DNA from: Aegilops tauschii subsp. strangulata
Taxonomy: Eukaryota > Streptophyta > Magnoliopsida > Poales > Poaceae
Direction: 5' to 3'
DNA: 64,000 nucleotides
NCBI RefSeq assembly: GCF_002575655.3
Contig: NC_053035.3
Location: 380,781,792 to 380,845,791 of the forward strand
The translations under genes and the position numbers were made by a program. The notes beneath the pieces were generated by a model. The model was not told the DNA's origin. It ran no database searches and saw nothing but the letters and a program-made list of their open reading frames with translations. Shown one piece after another: positions 44,227-56,550 of this stretch (positions within the stretch are counted from its first letter, which is position 1; every line of letters begins with the position of its first letter).

Positions 44227-46692
44227 ATAAGAAAATAATAACACAAGTATCCAGGTGGACTAGCCATCCCAAGTGATATTCAGAAATGAAAAATAAACTT
44301 GAGTATCCCGGGTAGTCTAGCCATCCCAAGAGATACTCAAAGTTGCACATAAGAGGAAAAGGTTAGTCCACAACAATATTCATGTAGACAATATATTCAT
44401 AGTGGCACAAGTAGTGACAATAATTATCCTGCAGAACGAACCATGATCAATTTAATTATTTCCTCCGGAGACTGACACTAAGACCGACACTTGACCAACC
44501 CAGACTGTAGTCCTTAACCATGGACATGGCAATTCGAATAGATATAACTCTAAAGAGGGTTTACTCATTACCCACGTGTATATGATATCTTTAGCCAACA
44601 CAGAGACACTGACTAATCCCCGTTACGGCCTTTGGGTTGAAAACACACCTGACCAGCACACACCAAATTAACTTTCCGGATGCCAGGAATCACGCAAAGC
44701 ATCGTTCAAGAGAAACTCTAAGGCAGGTAGACCATCGTCTCGAGTAGCATGGGATCACTATTAACCCGCGTGGATTACAAGGGGTGCCCCCCTCTCGGCC
44801 CAGCCGGATACACCCATGCCCCTGACCCTATGACTGGCATTGCAACCGGTACCTGGAAACCCTCATCGTGGCCTCTCTGTATGGTGTGTGCAGGGAAAGG
44901 GGTTAACAACTTACTGAACTGTACCCTCCCTGTTGTGGGGACAAGTGGTAGCATGAACCAGTATGGGGGTTACCGGAACAAGACTTGATCTACGGTCAAC
45001 TCAGGAGGTTTATGTTTTCCTACAATGGTTAGCACAATATATCTCCTTGGCGGTACCCAACAGGGTCACCACCTGGTATGTCTCAACATACCCTCATTGA
45101 TCATTCTCGTCACACCGAGATTTCAGTCTCACGGTCACTTTTCTCGTGACTGATTCTTCCTGCAAATTAGCCTGGACCGACACAAGCACATACGACACAT
45201 GATAATAACCGTACTCACTGATACTTCATGTTTAAGTGAACATAAAATACCATCAAGGGGAATCATGCATGTATGACCAATACCATGCAACTTTCATAAG
45301 AGTTCAACATATTTATAATTCAATTCTACATGCAAACAAACAACTATGCAATCACCATATCATGTGTTCAAGATGCTTGCCTTGAGCATGCAGAAAGATT
45401 GGGTGCACTCCAAAACTTTGAAAACTATATCTCCCCTCCATTTCCTATTTTAAAAATATTATAATTACCACATAAATCCAAAACATTGCTAAAAACTTGT
45501 TTGGAAAATTTTGTAATAAATACTACAATAAACTAGATGAAATTTGAAACATAATAGAAAATGAATCAAGTCATTTGGAGTTCATATGATTTTCCTATGG
45601 ATTTACTAAGCTGGAATAATCAAGGAAATGGACTATTTAGTAGATACAGCAAAAACATGGCGTAGGAAAAATGTTCACCCTATCTATCTAAATAGACCAT
45701 GATTTAAGGAGTAGGCATAAATTTTAATCATCAAATTTGGATATGAAATGGCTGTTGTGGAATTATTTGGAATCTGCTGGAAAAGAAAAAAGGAAACTGA
45801 TATTACTGTGATGGGCTGAGCAGAGACGCGCCCTGGGCGCGGTATAGCCGCCTAGCGTTACTATGCCGAGGCCAGTCATTTGGCTGCGTGCGAGGGCTAT
45901 GACGTCGAAGGCGTATTAACTAGAATACGCTTTACCCGCGGGAAAGCAATTTCCACGGCACCCGTCTCCCCTTTTCCACACGGCGGGGGTTACGGGTCAC
46001 TGACCATGGGCCCGCCTGGCCCACTGGTCAGGTTTGACTGGTCATCGCGCGCGTCTTCTCCTCTGGTCGAAATGAGGTGGCACTCCGGCGATGCTCGCCG
46101 GCAAACGGCGGCACCGTTCGGGAAGCGGAGGCCACCGTCTTGCTCAGGAGGCCATGGCAGTTCGTCCGGTGGGAGGCATGACCAACGAAGGGCACGGGGT
46201 CACCGGGGGCGAGCTTCGCAGTGGACGGCGGCCGTCGGGTAGGGTGGAGCTTTTGCCTACGGCGGCTCCCGAGCCAAATTGAACACGGGGAAGGATTCGT
46301 GGGTGCTTCAGGGGGATACTGGTGAAGAGAGTGGAGAGGGGGAAGCCCTAATGTTGTCGGCATGAACGAGACAGAGGCGGCGGCCATGGTCGCCGGAGAA
46401 GAAGAACACGACCATTTCCGGTCGTTTGGCTACTACTGGTGGTTTACAGAGGGAGAGGGAGAGGTGGTGATGGACAGAGCAGGCTCAGGGTGAGCTTTTA
46501 TAGCATGAGGGGGTCGGCTCCGCGGTGTCCATAGGATAAGCACGGCGGCGGCGATCATTACGGCGGCAGGTGAGCCCGTTGAGGTCGGCAGGGTGGTCAG
46601 TGAGGCTGGTGGTCGCCCGAAGTTACTCCTCGGAGGAGCTGGGCTGCTCGGGGCGCGCCACACGGGTTGAGCAGAGACGTGGCTGTGGAGGA
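44227..46692 (-). repeat. LARD LTR2, second segment
   Basis: Matches 15586-17549 and 34657-35150 of LTR1 without the copia insertion, so it shows the empty site (GGCACGGGGTCACC near 46190) of the outer copia. A TATA candidate CTATAAAAGC is at 46494-46503 on the minus strand. It ends with GAGGA, the presumed gypsy target duplicate. ORFs at 44749-44988 and 45880-46242 are not kept in the other copies. Confidence 0.9.
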
Positions 46693-48219
46693 TGATGACC
46701 CACAAGTGTAGGGGATCTATCATAGTCCTTTCGATAAGTAAGAGTGTCGAACCCAACGAGGTGTAGAAGGAAATGACAAGCAGTTTTCAGTAAAGTATTG
46801 TCTGCAAGCACTGAAATTATCGGTAACAGATAGTTTTGTGATAAGGTAATTCGTAACGGGTAACGAGTAATGAAAGTAAATAGGGTGCAGCAAGATGGAC
46901 CAATCTTTTTTTTTAGCAAAGGACAAGCCTGGACAAACACTTATATAAAGGAAAACCCTCCCGAGGACACATGGGAATTATCGTCAAGCTAGTTTTCATC
47001 ACGCTCATATGATTCGCGTTCGTTACTTTGATAATTTGGTATGTGGGTGGACCAGTGCTTGGGTGCTTTCCTTGCTTGGACAAGCATCCCACTTATGATT
47101 AACCCCTATTGCAAGCATCCTCAACTACAAAAGAAGTATCAAGGTAAACCTAACCATAGCATGAAACATATGGATCCAAATCAGCCCCTTACGAAGCAAC
47201 GCATAAACTAGGGTTTAAGCTTCTGTCACTCTAGCAACCCATCATCTACTTATTACTTCCCAATGCCTTCCTCTAGGCCCAAACAATGGTGAAGTGTGAG
47301 GTAGTCGACATTCACATAACACCACTAGAGGAAAGACAACATACATCTCATCTAAATATCAAACGAATACCAAATTCACATGACTACTTATAGCAAGACT
47401 TCTCCCATGTCCTCAGGAACAAACGTAACTACTCACCAATCATATTCACGTTCATAATCAGAGAGGTATTAATATGTATAAAGGATCTGAACATATGATC
47501 TTCCACCGAATAAACCAACTAGCATGAACTACAAGGAGTAATCAACACTACTAGCAACCCACAGGTACCAATCTAAGGTTTTGGGACAAAGATTGGATAC
47601 AAGAGATGAACTAGGGTTTTAGAGGAGATGGTTCTGGTGAAGATTATGATGGAGATTGACCCCCTCCCGATGAGAGGATCATTGGAGATGATGATGGTGA
47701 TGATTTCCCCCTCCCGGAGGGAAGTTTCCCCGGTAGAACAGCTCCGCCGGAGCCCTAGATTGGTTCCGCCAACATTCCGCCTCGCTGCGGCGGTGTTTCA
47801 TCCCGAAAGCTTGCTTATGATTTTTTTCCAGGGTAAAATACTATATATAGCAGAAGATGGACACCGGAGGCCTGCCAGGGGGCCCACGAGGCAGGAGGGG
47901 CGCGCCCAGGGGGGTAGGGCGCGCCCCCCACCCTCATGGATGGTGGCTGGACCCCCTCTGGTTGATTCTTTCTCCAATATTTTTTATTAATTCCAAAAAC
48001 TGCCGCCGTGAAGTTTCAGGACTTTTGGAGCTGTGCAGAATAGGTCTCTAATATTTGCTCCTTTTCCAGCCCAGAATTCCAGCTGCCGGCATTCCCCCTC
48101 TTCTTGTAAACCTTGTAAAATGAGAGAGAATAGGCATAAGTATTGTAACACAATGTGTAATAACAGCCCATAATTCAATAAATATCGATATAAAAGCATG
48201 ATGCAAAATGGATGTATCA
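46693..48219 (-). repeat. Athila-like gypsy 3' LTR
   Basis: 1527 bp. It includes about 380 bp (46985-47365) absent from the other LTR and the GC-rich hairpin at 47884-47939. ORFs in it are not conserved. Confidence 0.92.
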
Positions 48220-49857
48220 ACTCCCCCAAACTTAGACCTCGCTTGTGCTCAAGCGGAAACCGATAATGATAAATATGTCGACATGTTTAGAGATAGAGGT
48301 GTCGATAAAATAAAATACGGACATGAGGGCATCATGATCATTCTTATAACAGCAACATAAATATATATTGTCATATGATTTCTTATGCTCAAGTAATAAT
48401 CTATTCACAATTTCAAGTATGAATCAGAAACTTCACTAAAAACTGACATACTATGATCTTGGTCATTGAAGCAATTGCAATTTATCATAACATCAGAGAG
48501 AGTGGAATAAGAACTTTTCAGCAAGTCCACATACTCAACTATCATTTAGTCTTTCACAATTGCTAACACTCATGCAATACTTATGGGTATGGAGTTTTAA
48601 AGCGGACACAGAGAAAGATAGGGGCTTATAGTTTCGCCTCCCAACCTTTTACCTCAAGGGTAATGTCAACAATAATAGCTCATGCTAACTTACATCCAAT
48701 TGGATATATATATATATCAGGATCTTTCCAACACAATGTGCTTGCCAAAGGATAAAATGTAAAAAGGAAAGGTGAAGATCACCATGACTTTTGCATAAGG
48801 TAAAGGAAAAGAATAAAAGATAGGCCCTTCACGGAGGGAAGCAGAGTTTGTCATGTGCTTTTATGATTGGATGCACAAAATCTTAATGTGAAAGAACATC
48901 ACTTTATATTGCCACTTGTGATATGGACGTTTATTATGCAGTCCGTCGCTTTTATTTCTTCCACATCACAAGATCGTATAAAGCTTATTTTCTCCACACT
49001 AATAAATCATACATATTTAGAGAGCAATTTTTATTGCATGCAATAATGACAACTTACTTGAAGGATCTTACTCAATCTATAGGTAGATATGGTGGACTCT
49101 CATGGCAAAACTGAGTTTAAGGGTATTTCGAAGCACAAGTAGTATCTCTACTTGGTGCAAAGAATTTGGCTAGCATGAGGGAGAAAGGCAAGCTCAACAT
49201 GTTGGATGATCCATGATAATATACTTTATTTCGGATATAAGAAAACATAACCCATTACGTTGTCTTGTCCAACATCAACTCTTTAGCATGTCATATTTTA
49301 ATGAGTGCTCACAATCATAAAAGATGTCCAAGATAGTATATTTATATGTAAGAACCTCTCTTTCTTTATTACTTCCTATTAATTGCCACGATGACCAAAA
49401 CTATGTTTGTCAACTCTCAACAACTTTTGTTCATCATAATCTTTATATGTGAAGTCATTACTCTCCATAAGATCCATATGATCTCTTTATTTCTTTTTAT
49501 TCTTTCTTTTTCTTATTATTCCCTCAAGATCATAGCAAGATAATCAAGCCCTTGACTCAACACTAATCTTTATTATATATAGCGCACGGACTCGATTACA
49601 TAGAGATCATACGGCAAAACTCAAAAGTAGATCATGCTAAAACTTTATTCTACTAGATCAAGATATTACCAAAAGGATCGAACTAAGAAAAACGGTAAAG
49701 ATAGGAGTGTGATGGTGATACGATACCGGGGCACCTCCCCCAAGATTGGTTGTTGCCAAGAGGAGTGCGCATACCCATGTGATTATGTCTCCTTCTTAGG
49801 GGGTGTTGAAGGTGGTGGTGATGGAGTTGTTGATGATGTAGGCTTGTCATCCATCTT
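48220..49857 (-). other. Gypsy 3' internal non-coding region with polypurine tract
   Basis: AT-rich DNA between the coiled-coil ORF and the 3' LTR. PPT at 48220-48232. Repeated TCTTTATT/TTATTT phrases at 49480-49580. No gene is supported. A short ORF at 48923-49114 has no recognisable features. Confidence 0.7.
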
Positions 49858-50313
49858 TCAAGGCATAGGCTCACCATCATAGAAGGATGATCGAGTCTCC
49901 GGGATCCTCAAATCTGCAGCCAAACTCATCCTTTTGAATCTATATTCATAGTCACAGTTTTGGTTTTGCAGGTCATAGATCTGGGCTTGGAGGTGCTCGA
50001 TTTTCTCGTGAAGCTTGAAGATGGCCTCCCCAATGTTCTTAGCGTCTAGCTTGTGGTTGTTGGTGAGCTCCGTGATAATTATGCGATTGGCATTGAGTCC
50101 ATGTTCCACCATCTCCTGGCACTTGAAAACTTGTTGCTCCATTGCTTCAAGCCTTGTCTCCACGCTTCCGGTCCTCCTTGGTCCCTCAACATTGCGGATG
50201 TGCAGCAACCCCTCATGCATCTCAATGGTTTGAGGGTGTTGCAGCACTTCCGCGAGGTAGGGGTTGATGACCTTCTCGAAGAACTTGTCCTTGGGGGCAC
50301 TTGGAGACGTCAT
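49858..50313 (-). CDS. 151-aa coiled-coil ORF downstream of gypsy pol
   Basis: Intact ORF, MTSPSAPKDKFFEKVINPYL.., with a predicted coiled coil from about residue 53 to 130 (ETRLEAMEQQVFKCQEMVE, LHEKIEHLQAQIYDLQNQN) and a short charged tail. It lacks a signal peptide or membrane helix, so it is not an obvious envelope-like protein even though it occupies the env-like position of Athila elements, between pol and the PPT. The frame is intact while pol is broken. It could be translated from a subgenomic or spliced transcript. The function is unknown. Confidence 0.6.
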   Translation of the reverse strand: MTSPSAPKDKFFEKVINPYLAEVLQHPQTIEMHEGLLHIRNVEGPRRTGSVETRLEAMEQQVFKCQEMVEHGLNANRIIITELTNNHKLDAKNIGEAIFKLHEKIEHLQAQIYDLQNQNCDYEYRFKRMSLAADLRIPETRSSFYDGEPMP

Positions 50314-50469
50314 GGTGATCTAGATCTGTCAAAAAAATAGCTCGAAACAAGAATAGAGGATATTTGTGTGATACGGTGGTCAAAACCTTCAGGAGATTAT
50401 ATAATGAATTTTTACCGACCAAAAGAAGTATCATGCAAGAAAACGGAGTCCGGAGAGCACACAAGGTGA

Positions 50470-50523
50470 CCACGAGGGAGGGGGGCGCGCCCAGGGGGTA
50501 GGGCGCGCCCTCCACCCTCGTGG
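50470..50523. other. GC-rich palindrome (GGGCGCGCCC-type hairpin) after pol
   Basis: Near-perfect inverted repeat CCACGAGGG..GGCGCGCCC / GGGCGCGCCC..CCCTCGTGG with a ~10-nt loop. The same hairpin is in both LTRs of this element (47884-47939, 56239-56290) and in the solo LTRs (39705-39752, 60301-60348). 50314-50634 is otherwise non-coding. Confidence 0.8.
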
Positions 50524-50634
50524 ACGCCTCGTGTCCTTCCCGGACTACTTCTTATTTTCCTATTTTCTTAAATATTCCAAAACGGAGAAAATTTGCTATT
50601 AGAACTGTTTTGGAGTCGGTTTATTTATCGTACC

Positions 50635-53600
50635 ACATACCTATTTTTTCGGAGTTTGAAACATTCTGGAAGGTATCCCTTATGTACTCCTCTGGGGTTA
50701 TGATTTCAATAACATTAGTTTCAACATTTATAGGATTACCTGAGATATAATGTTTGATCCTTTGACCATTCACCACCTTCGGATTTGTACCTTCAAAGTT
50801 GTTGATTTTTATGGCACCGGAACAATAGACCTCCTCGATGACGTAAGGACCTTCCCATTTAGAGAGAAGTTTTCCAGCAAAAAATCTTAAATGAGAGTTG
50901 AATAGAAAAACATAATCACCTACATTAAACTCACGCTTTTGTATGCTTTTGTCATGCCATCTTTTAACTTTTTCTTTAAACAGTTTGGCATTCTCATAGG
51001 CTTGAGTTCTCCATTCATCAAGTAAGCTAATGTCAAAAAGCCTCTTCTCACCGGCAAGTTTGAATCATAATTGAGCTCTTTAATGGCCCAATATGCCTTA
51101 TGTTCTAGTTCGAGAGGTAAGTGACATGCTTTTCCATAAACCATTTTATACGGAGACATACCCATAGGATTTTTATATGCAGTTCTATAGGCCCATAATG
51201 CATCATCAAGTTTCTTGGACCAATTCTTTCTAGATCTATTAACAGTCTTTTGCAAAATTAATTTTAGCTCTCTATTACTCAATTCTACTTGACCACTAGA
51301 TTATGGGTGGTAAGGAGATGCAATTCTATGATTAACGTCATACTTAGCAAGCATTTTACGACAAGCACCATGAATAAAATGTGAACAACCATCAGTCATT
51401 AAATATCTAGGGACTCCAAACCTCGGAAAAATAACTTCCTTAAGCATCTTAATAGAGGTGTTATGATCAGCACTACTAGTTGGAATAGCTTCTACCCACT
51501 TAGTAACGTAATCAACAGTAACTAAAATATGTGTATAGCCATTAGAGGAAGGAAACGTCCCATATAATGAAAGCCCCAGACATCAAAAGGTTCAATAACA
51601 AGTGAATAATTCATAGGCATTTCTTGACGTCTACTAATATTACCAATGCTTTGACATTCAACACAAGACAAGACAAACTTACGGGCATCTTTGAAGAGAG
51701 TAGGCCAATAAAAACCGGATTGCAATACCTTATGTGTAGTTCTATCTCCAGCGTGGTGTCCTCCATAGGCTTCGGAGTGACGTTTGCATAGGATCTATTC
51801 CTGTTCATGCTCAGGTACACAACGTCTAATAACACCATCTACTCCTCTTTATAAAGGTGTGGTTCATCCCAGAAGTAATGTCTTAAATCATAGAAAAACT
51901 TTTTCTTTTGCTGGTATGTGAAACTAGGTGGTATAAATTTAGCAACAATGTAATTAGCATAATCAGCATACCATGGAGCAGTACGAGAAGAATTTATGAC
52001 AACTAATTGTTCATCAGGAAAGCTATCATCAATAGGTAGTGGGTCATCAAGAACATTCTCTAACCTAGACAAGTTGTCTACAACGGGGTTCTCAGCTCCC
52101 TTTCTATCAATAATATGCAAATAATTTTCTTGTAGCAAGAGAACCCATCTAATGAGCTAGGTTTACCATCTTTATTTTCCATAAGATATTTAATAGCAGC
52201 ATGATCAGTGTGAAAAGTTACTTTAGAATCAACAATATAAGGTCTAAACTTATCACAAGCAAATACAACTGCTAAAAATTCTTATTCAGTAGTAGCATAA
52301 TTTCTCTGGGCATTGTCTAGAGTTTTACTAGCATATTGAATAACATTTAATTTCTTATCAACTCTTTGCCCTAGAACAGCACCTACGGCATAATCACTAG
52401 CATCATGCATAATTTCGAAGGGTAAATTCCAATCAGGAGGCTCAACAATAGGTGCAGAAATCAAAGCTTTCTTAAGTATTTCAAATGCTTCTACACAATC
52501 ATCATCAAAGACAAAAGGAATATCTTTTTGTAAGAGATTAGTCAGAGGCCTAGAGATTTTAGAGAAGTCTTTAATGAACCTCCTATAAAAACCAGCATGA
52601 CCTAGGAAACTTCTTATGCCTTTAATTTCCTTGGGACATGGCATCTTTTCAATAGCATCAACTTTAGCTTTATCAACTTCAATACCTCTTTCAGAAACTT
52701 TATGCCCCAAGACAATACCTTCATTAACCATAAAATGGCACTTTTCTCCCAATTCAAGACAAGATTAGTTTCTTCGCATCTCTGCGAAACTCGATCAAGG
52801 TTGCTCAAGCAATCATCAAAAGAAGTTCCATATACTGAAAAATCATCCATGAAAACCTGAACAATCTTTTCACAAAAATCAGAGAATATAGTCATCATGC
52901 ATCTTTGAAAGGGAGCAGGTGCATTACATAAACCAAAAGGCATACGTCTATAAGCAAAAGTATCGGAACGACAAGTAAAAGTGGTCTTTTCTTGATCCTC
53001 TTTTGACACAGGTATTTGAGAGAAACCAGAATAACCACCTAGAAAGCAAAAATGTGTATGTTTGGATAATCTTTCTAGCATTTGATCAATAAAAGGTAAG
53101 GTTAATGATCCTTTTTAGTGGCTTTATTTAGTTTGCGGAAATCAATTACCATCCTATAACCTTTAAGATTCTTTGTGGGATCAATTCATCTTTATCATTA
53201 GGAACAACAGTAATACCTCCCTTCTTAGGGACACAATGGACAGGACTTACCCACTGAATATCAGCAACGAGATAAATTATACCTGCCTCCAGAAGCTTTA
53301 GTATTTCTTTTCTTACCACTTCTTTCATCTTAGGATTTAACCGCTGTTGGTGATCAACAACTGGTTTAGTGTCTTTCTCCAATTTTATTTTGTGCTGGCA
53401 TAAAGTGGGACTAATGCCCTTAAGATCATCAAGAGTATATCTAATAGCAGCACGGTGCTTCTTCAGACTTTTCAATAATCTCTTTTCTTCATGCTCTGAA
53501 AGGTTAGCACTAATAATAACAGGATATATCTTCTTTTCATCAAGATAAGCATATTTAAGAGTATCATGTAATGGTTTAAGCTCAAACACGAGATCACCCT

Positions 53601-53649
53601 TGGGTGGAGGAGGATCCCCTAGGATTTCAACAGGCAAATTTTGTTTCAA
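50635..53649 (-). pseudogene. pol: Gypsy pol: RT, RNase H, integrase, with stops and frameshifts
   Basis: The frame continues from gag-protease after one TAG (53659-53661). RT N-terminal part: PVHCVPKKGGITVV (53649-53146). Frameshifts near 53165 and 53110. Motif A reads CFLGGYSGFSQI with Gly where the catalytic Asp is expected. The active-site box FMDDFSVYG is present (about 52840). RNase H shows HDASDYAVGAVLGQ and a stop after NYATTE (52282). Integrase shows GFYWPTLFKDARKFVLSC with the CVEC zinc-binding pair. A TAA near 51302 replaces Gln in YHPQSSGQ. The catalytic Glu remains in VELSNRELK. The C-terminal part with WEGPYVIEE is readable to about 50640. The enzyme set would be inactive. Confidence 0.88.
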
Positions 53650-53658
53650 AATAGGTCC

Positions 53659-55359
53659 CTATTTAAAGAATACTTCATCTATTTCTCTTCTTTCATTCGT
53701 AAACATATCATTTTCATGGTCTAGCAAATATTGCTCTAAAGGATCATTAGGAGGTACGGCAATAGAAGCAAGACCAATAATTTCATCTTTACTAGGCAAT
53801 TCCTCATCACGGGGTTGTCTACGAAATTTAGCAAAATTAAACTCATGAGACATATCCCCTAAACCAATAGTAACAAGATCCTTTTTGCAGTCTATCCTGG
53901 CATTAACAGTATTCAAGAAGGGTCTACCAAATATAATGGGACAAAAGTTCTCTTGTGGGGAACCAAGAACAAGAAAATCAGCAGGATATTTAACTTCCCC
54001 ACACAAGACTTCAACATCTCTAACAATCCCATCTGGTGAAATAGTATCTCTATTGGCAAGCTTAATTGTAACATCAATTTCTTCTATCTCAGCAGGTGCA
54101 ATATCATGCATAATTTCTTTGTATAAGGAATGAGGTACTGCACTTGCACTAGCACCCATATCACATAAGCCATGACAACAATGATCTCCAATTTTAACAG
54201 AAATAATGGGCATGCCTACAACAGGTCTATGTTTATTTTTAGTATCAGGCCTAGCAATTCTAGCAGCTTCATCAGAGAAGTAAATGACATGCCCATCAAT
54301 ATTATCAGCCAAGAGATCTTTAACCATAGCAATACTAGGTTCAACTTTAATTTGCTCAGAGGGTTTGGGTGTCTTAATATTACTTTTGTTGACCACAGCT
54401 GAAGCTTTAGCATGATCCTTTATTCTAACAGGGAAAGGTGGTTTCTCAATATAAACAGTAGGAACAATAGGATCATTATAAGTGATTGGTTTTTCTTCAA
54501 CTTTAATAGGTGCAACTACTTTTACTTCAATGGGAGGATTATATTTAAACCACTTCTCCTTAGGGAGATCAACATGAGTAGCAAATGATTTACAGAAAGA
54601 AGCTACAATCTCAGAGTCAAGTCCATATTTAGTGCTAAATTCACGGAAAACATCGGTATCCATAAAAGATTTAACACAATCAAACTGAGGTGTTATACCT
54701 AACTCCTTACCTTCGTCGAGATCCCAGTCTTCAGAGTTGCGTTTAATACTTTCCAATAAATCCCATCTGAATTCAATAGTCTTCATCATGAAAGATCCAG
54801 TACAAGAAGTATCAAGCATGGAGCGATTACTGAGAGAAAGCCGAGCATAAAGTTTTTGAATAATAATTTCTCTTGAGAGCTCATGATTGGGGCATGAATA
54901 TAACATTGACTTAAGCCTCCCCCAAGCTTGAGCGATGCTTTCTCCTTCGCGAGGCCAAAAATTATATATATAATTACGATCACGATGAACAAGATGCAGA
55001 GGATAAAACTTCTGATGGAATTCCAATTTCAATCGTTTGTAGTTCCATGATCCCATATCATCACATAGCCTAAACCATGTCAATGTCTTTCCCTTCAAAG
55101 ATAAAGGGAAGACCTTCTTCTTGATAACATCCTTGGGCATACCTACAAGCTTACATAATCCACAAACTTCGTCCACATAGATTAGGTGCAAATCGGGATG
55201 TAATGTTCCATCACCTGTGAAAGGATTAGCTAGCAGTTTCTCTATCATACCTGAAGGAATTTCAAAGTAAACATTTTCAGTAGGTTGAGGAGCAACTCTT
55301 TGCTCTACTGGTTGGGGTGAAGATACCCCGAACAAGCCCCTCAGAGGATTACTTTCCAT
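53659..55359 (-). CDS. gag-pro: Gypsy gag-protease, intact 566-aa ORF
   Basis: The ATG at 55359 (MESNPLRGLFG) lies about 60 bp inside the PBS. The gag core at residues about 75-220 (KVFPLSLKGKTLTWF, FHQKFYPLHLVHRDRN, YARLSLSNRSMLDTSC) matches the retrotransposon gag family of Athila-type elements. It is followed by a Lys/Pro-rich linker (about 290-350) and an aspartic protease with CDMGASASAVP (about residue 400; D-x-G-A-S is the family's active-site form) and IIFGRPFLNTV. No CCHC knuckle is seen. The product would form particles and process the polyprotein. It ends at TAG, after which RT continues in the same frame, so this stop is either a mutation or a natural gag-pro/pol boundary. The frame is intact, but no functional claim is made. 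Confidence 0.88.
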   Translation of the reverse strand: MESNPLRGLFGVSSPQPVEQRVAPQPTENVYFEIPSGMIEKLLANPFTGDGTLHPDLHLIYVDEVCGLCKLVGMPKDVIKKKVFPLSLKGKTLTWFRLCDDMGSWNYKRLKLEFHQKFYPLHLVHRDRNYIYNFWPREGESIAQAWGRLKSMLYSCPNHELSREIIIQKLYARLSLSNRSMLDTSCTGSFMMKTIEFRWDLLESIKRNSEDWDLDEGKELGITPQFDCVKSFMDTDVFREFSTKYGLDSEIVASFCKSFATHVDLPKEKWFKYNPPIEVKVVAPIKVEEKPITYNDPIVPTVYIEKPPFPVRIKDHAKASAVVNKSNIKTPKPSEQIKVEPSIAMVKDLLADNIDGHVIYFSDEAARIARPDTKNKHRPVVGMPIISVKIGDHCCHGLCDMGASASAVPHSLYKEIMHDIAPAEIEEIDVTIKLANRDTISPDGIVRDVEVLCGEVKYPADFLVLGSPQENFCPIIFGRPFLNTVNARIDCKKDLVTIGLGDMSHEFNFAKFRRQPRDEELPSKDEIIGLASIAVPPNDPLEQYLLDHENDMFTNERREIDEVFFK

Positions 55360-55440
55360 AGTAACAAGTGACAGTAAATTTCAGCACACTATATAAATTT
55401 TTCCTTACCAAAGGCGCTTCACTCCACGGCAACAGCGCCA

Positions 55441-56550
55441 GTGTAGGGGATCTATCGTAGTCCTTTCGATAAGTAAGAGTGTCGAACCCAACGAGAAGCA
55501 GAAGGAAATGACAAGCAGTTTTCAGTAAGGTATTCTCTGCAAGCACTGAAATTATCGGTAACAGATAGTTTTGTGATAAGGTAATTTATAACGGGTGACG
55601 AGTAATGAAAGTAAATAGGGTGCAGCAAGATGGCCCAATCCTTTTTTTAGCAAAGGACAAGCCTGGACAAACTCTTATATAAAGGAAAACGCTCCCGAGG
55701 ACACAAGGGAATTATCGAACGAATACCAAATTCACATGACTACTTATAGAAAGACTTCTCCCATGTCCTCAGGAACAAACGTAACTACTCAAAAATCATA
55801 TTCATGTTCATAATCAGAGGGGTATTAATATGCATAAAGGATCTGAACATATGATCTTCCACCGAATAAACCAATTAGCATCAACTACAAGGAGTAATCA
55901 ACACTACTAGCAACCCACAGGTACCAATCTGAGGTTTTGGGACAAAGATTGGATACAAGAGATGAACTAGGGTTTTAGAGGAGATGGTGCTGGTGAAGAT
56001 GTTGATGGAGATTGACCCCCTCCCGATGAGAGGATCGTTGGAGATGACGATGGTGATGATTTCCCCCTCCCGAAGGGAAGTTTCCCCGACAGAATAGCAA
56101 CGCTGGAGCGCTAGATTGGTTCCGCCAAGGTTCCATCTCGTGCGGCGGTGTTTCGTCCCGAAAGCTTGCTTATGATTTTTTTCCAGGGAAAAAGACTTCA
56201 TATAGCAGAAGATGGACACCGGAGGCCTGCCAGGGGGCCCACGAGGCAGGGGCGCGCCCAGGGGAGTAGGGCGCACCCCCACCCTCGTGGATGGTGGGTG
56301 GCCCCCCTCTGGTTGATTCATTCTCCAGTATTTTTTATTAATTCCAAAAACTGCCGCCGTGAAGTTTCAGGACTTTTGGAGCTGTGCAGAATAGGTCTCT
56401 AATATTTGCTCCTTTTCCAGCCCAGAATTCCAGTTGCCGGCATTCCCCCTCTTCTTGTAAACCTTCATAAGTATTGTATCATAATGTGCAATAACAACTC
56501 ATAATGAAATAAATATCGATATAAAAGCATGATGCAAAATGGACGTATCA
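55441..56550 (-). repeat. Athila-like gypsy 5' LTR, internally deleted
   Basis: 1110 bp against 1527 bp in the 3' LTR. It lacks about 380 bp at 55718 (between GGGAATTATCG and AACGAATACC), a shorter block near 56463, and about 13 bp at the LTR/PBS junction (55440/55441), where GTGTAGGGGATC directly follows the PBS. Confidence 0.88.

Larger units (their letters stand above)
46693..56550 (-). mobile_element. Athila-lineage Ty3/gypsy retrotransposon
   Basis: LTRs at 46693-48219 and about 55441-56550 begin TGATACATCC or TGATACGTCC on the minus strand. The polypurine tract AGTTTGGGGGAG abuts the 3' LTR (48220-48232). The PBS at 55421-55440 reads TGGCGCTGTTGCCG, of the kind used by plant Athila-type elements. 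Minus-strand gene order: gag-protease, RT-RNase H-integrase, then an extra coiled-coil ORF. Flanking 5-mers are GAGGA (46688-46692) and CTGGA (56551-56555). The uninserted LTR1 reads CAGGA at this point, so each flank differs from it by one base. Confidence 0.92.

Noticed and set aside
45880..46387. ORFs of 119-120 aa in LARD LTR2
   Set aside because: The matching LTR1 segment does not preserve the frame. LTR sequence, not a gene.
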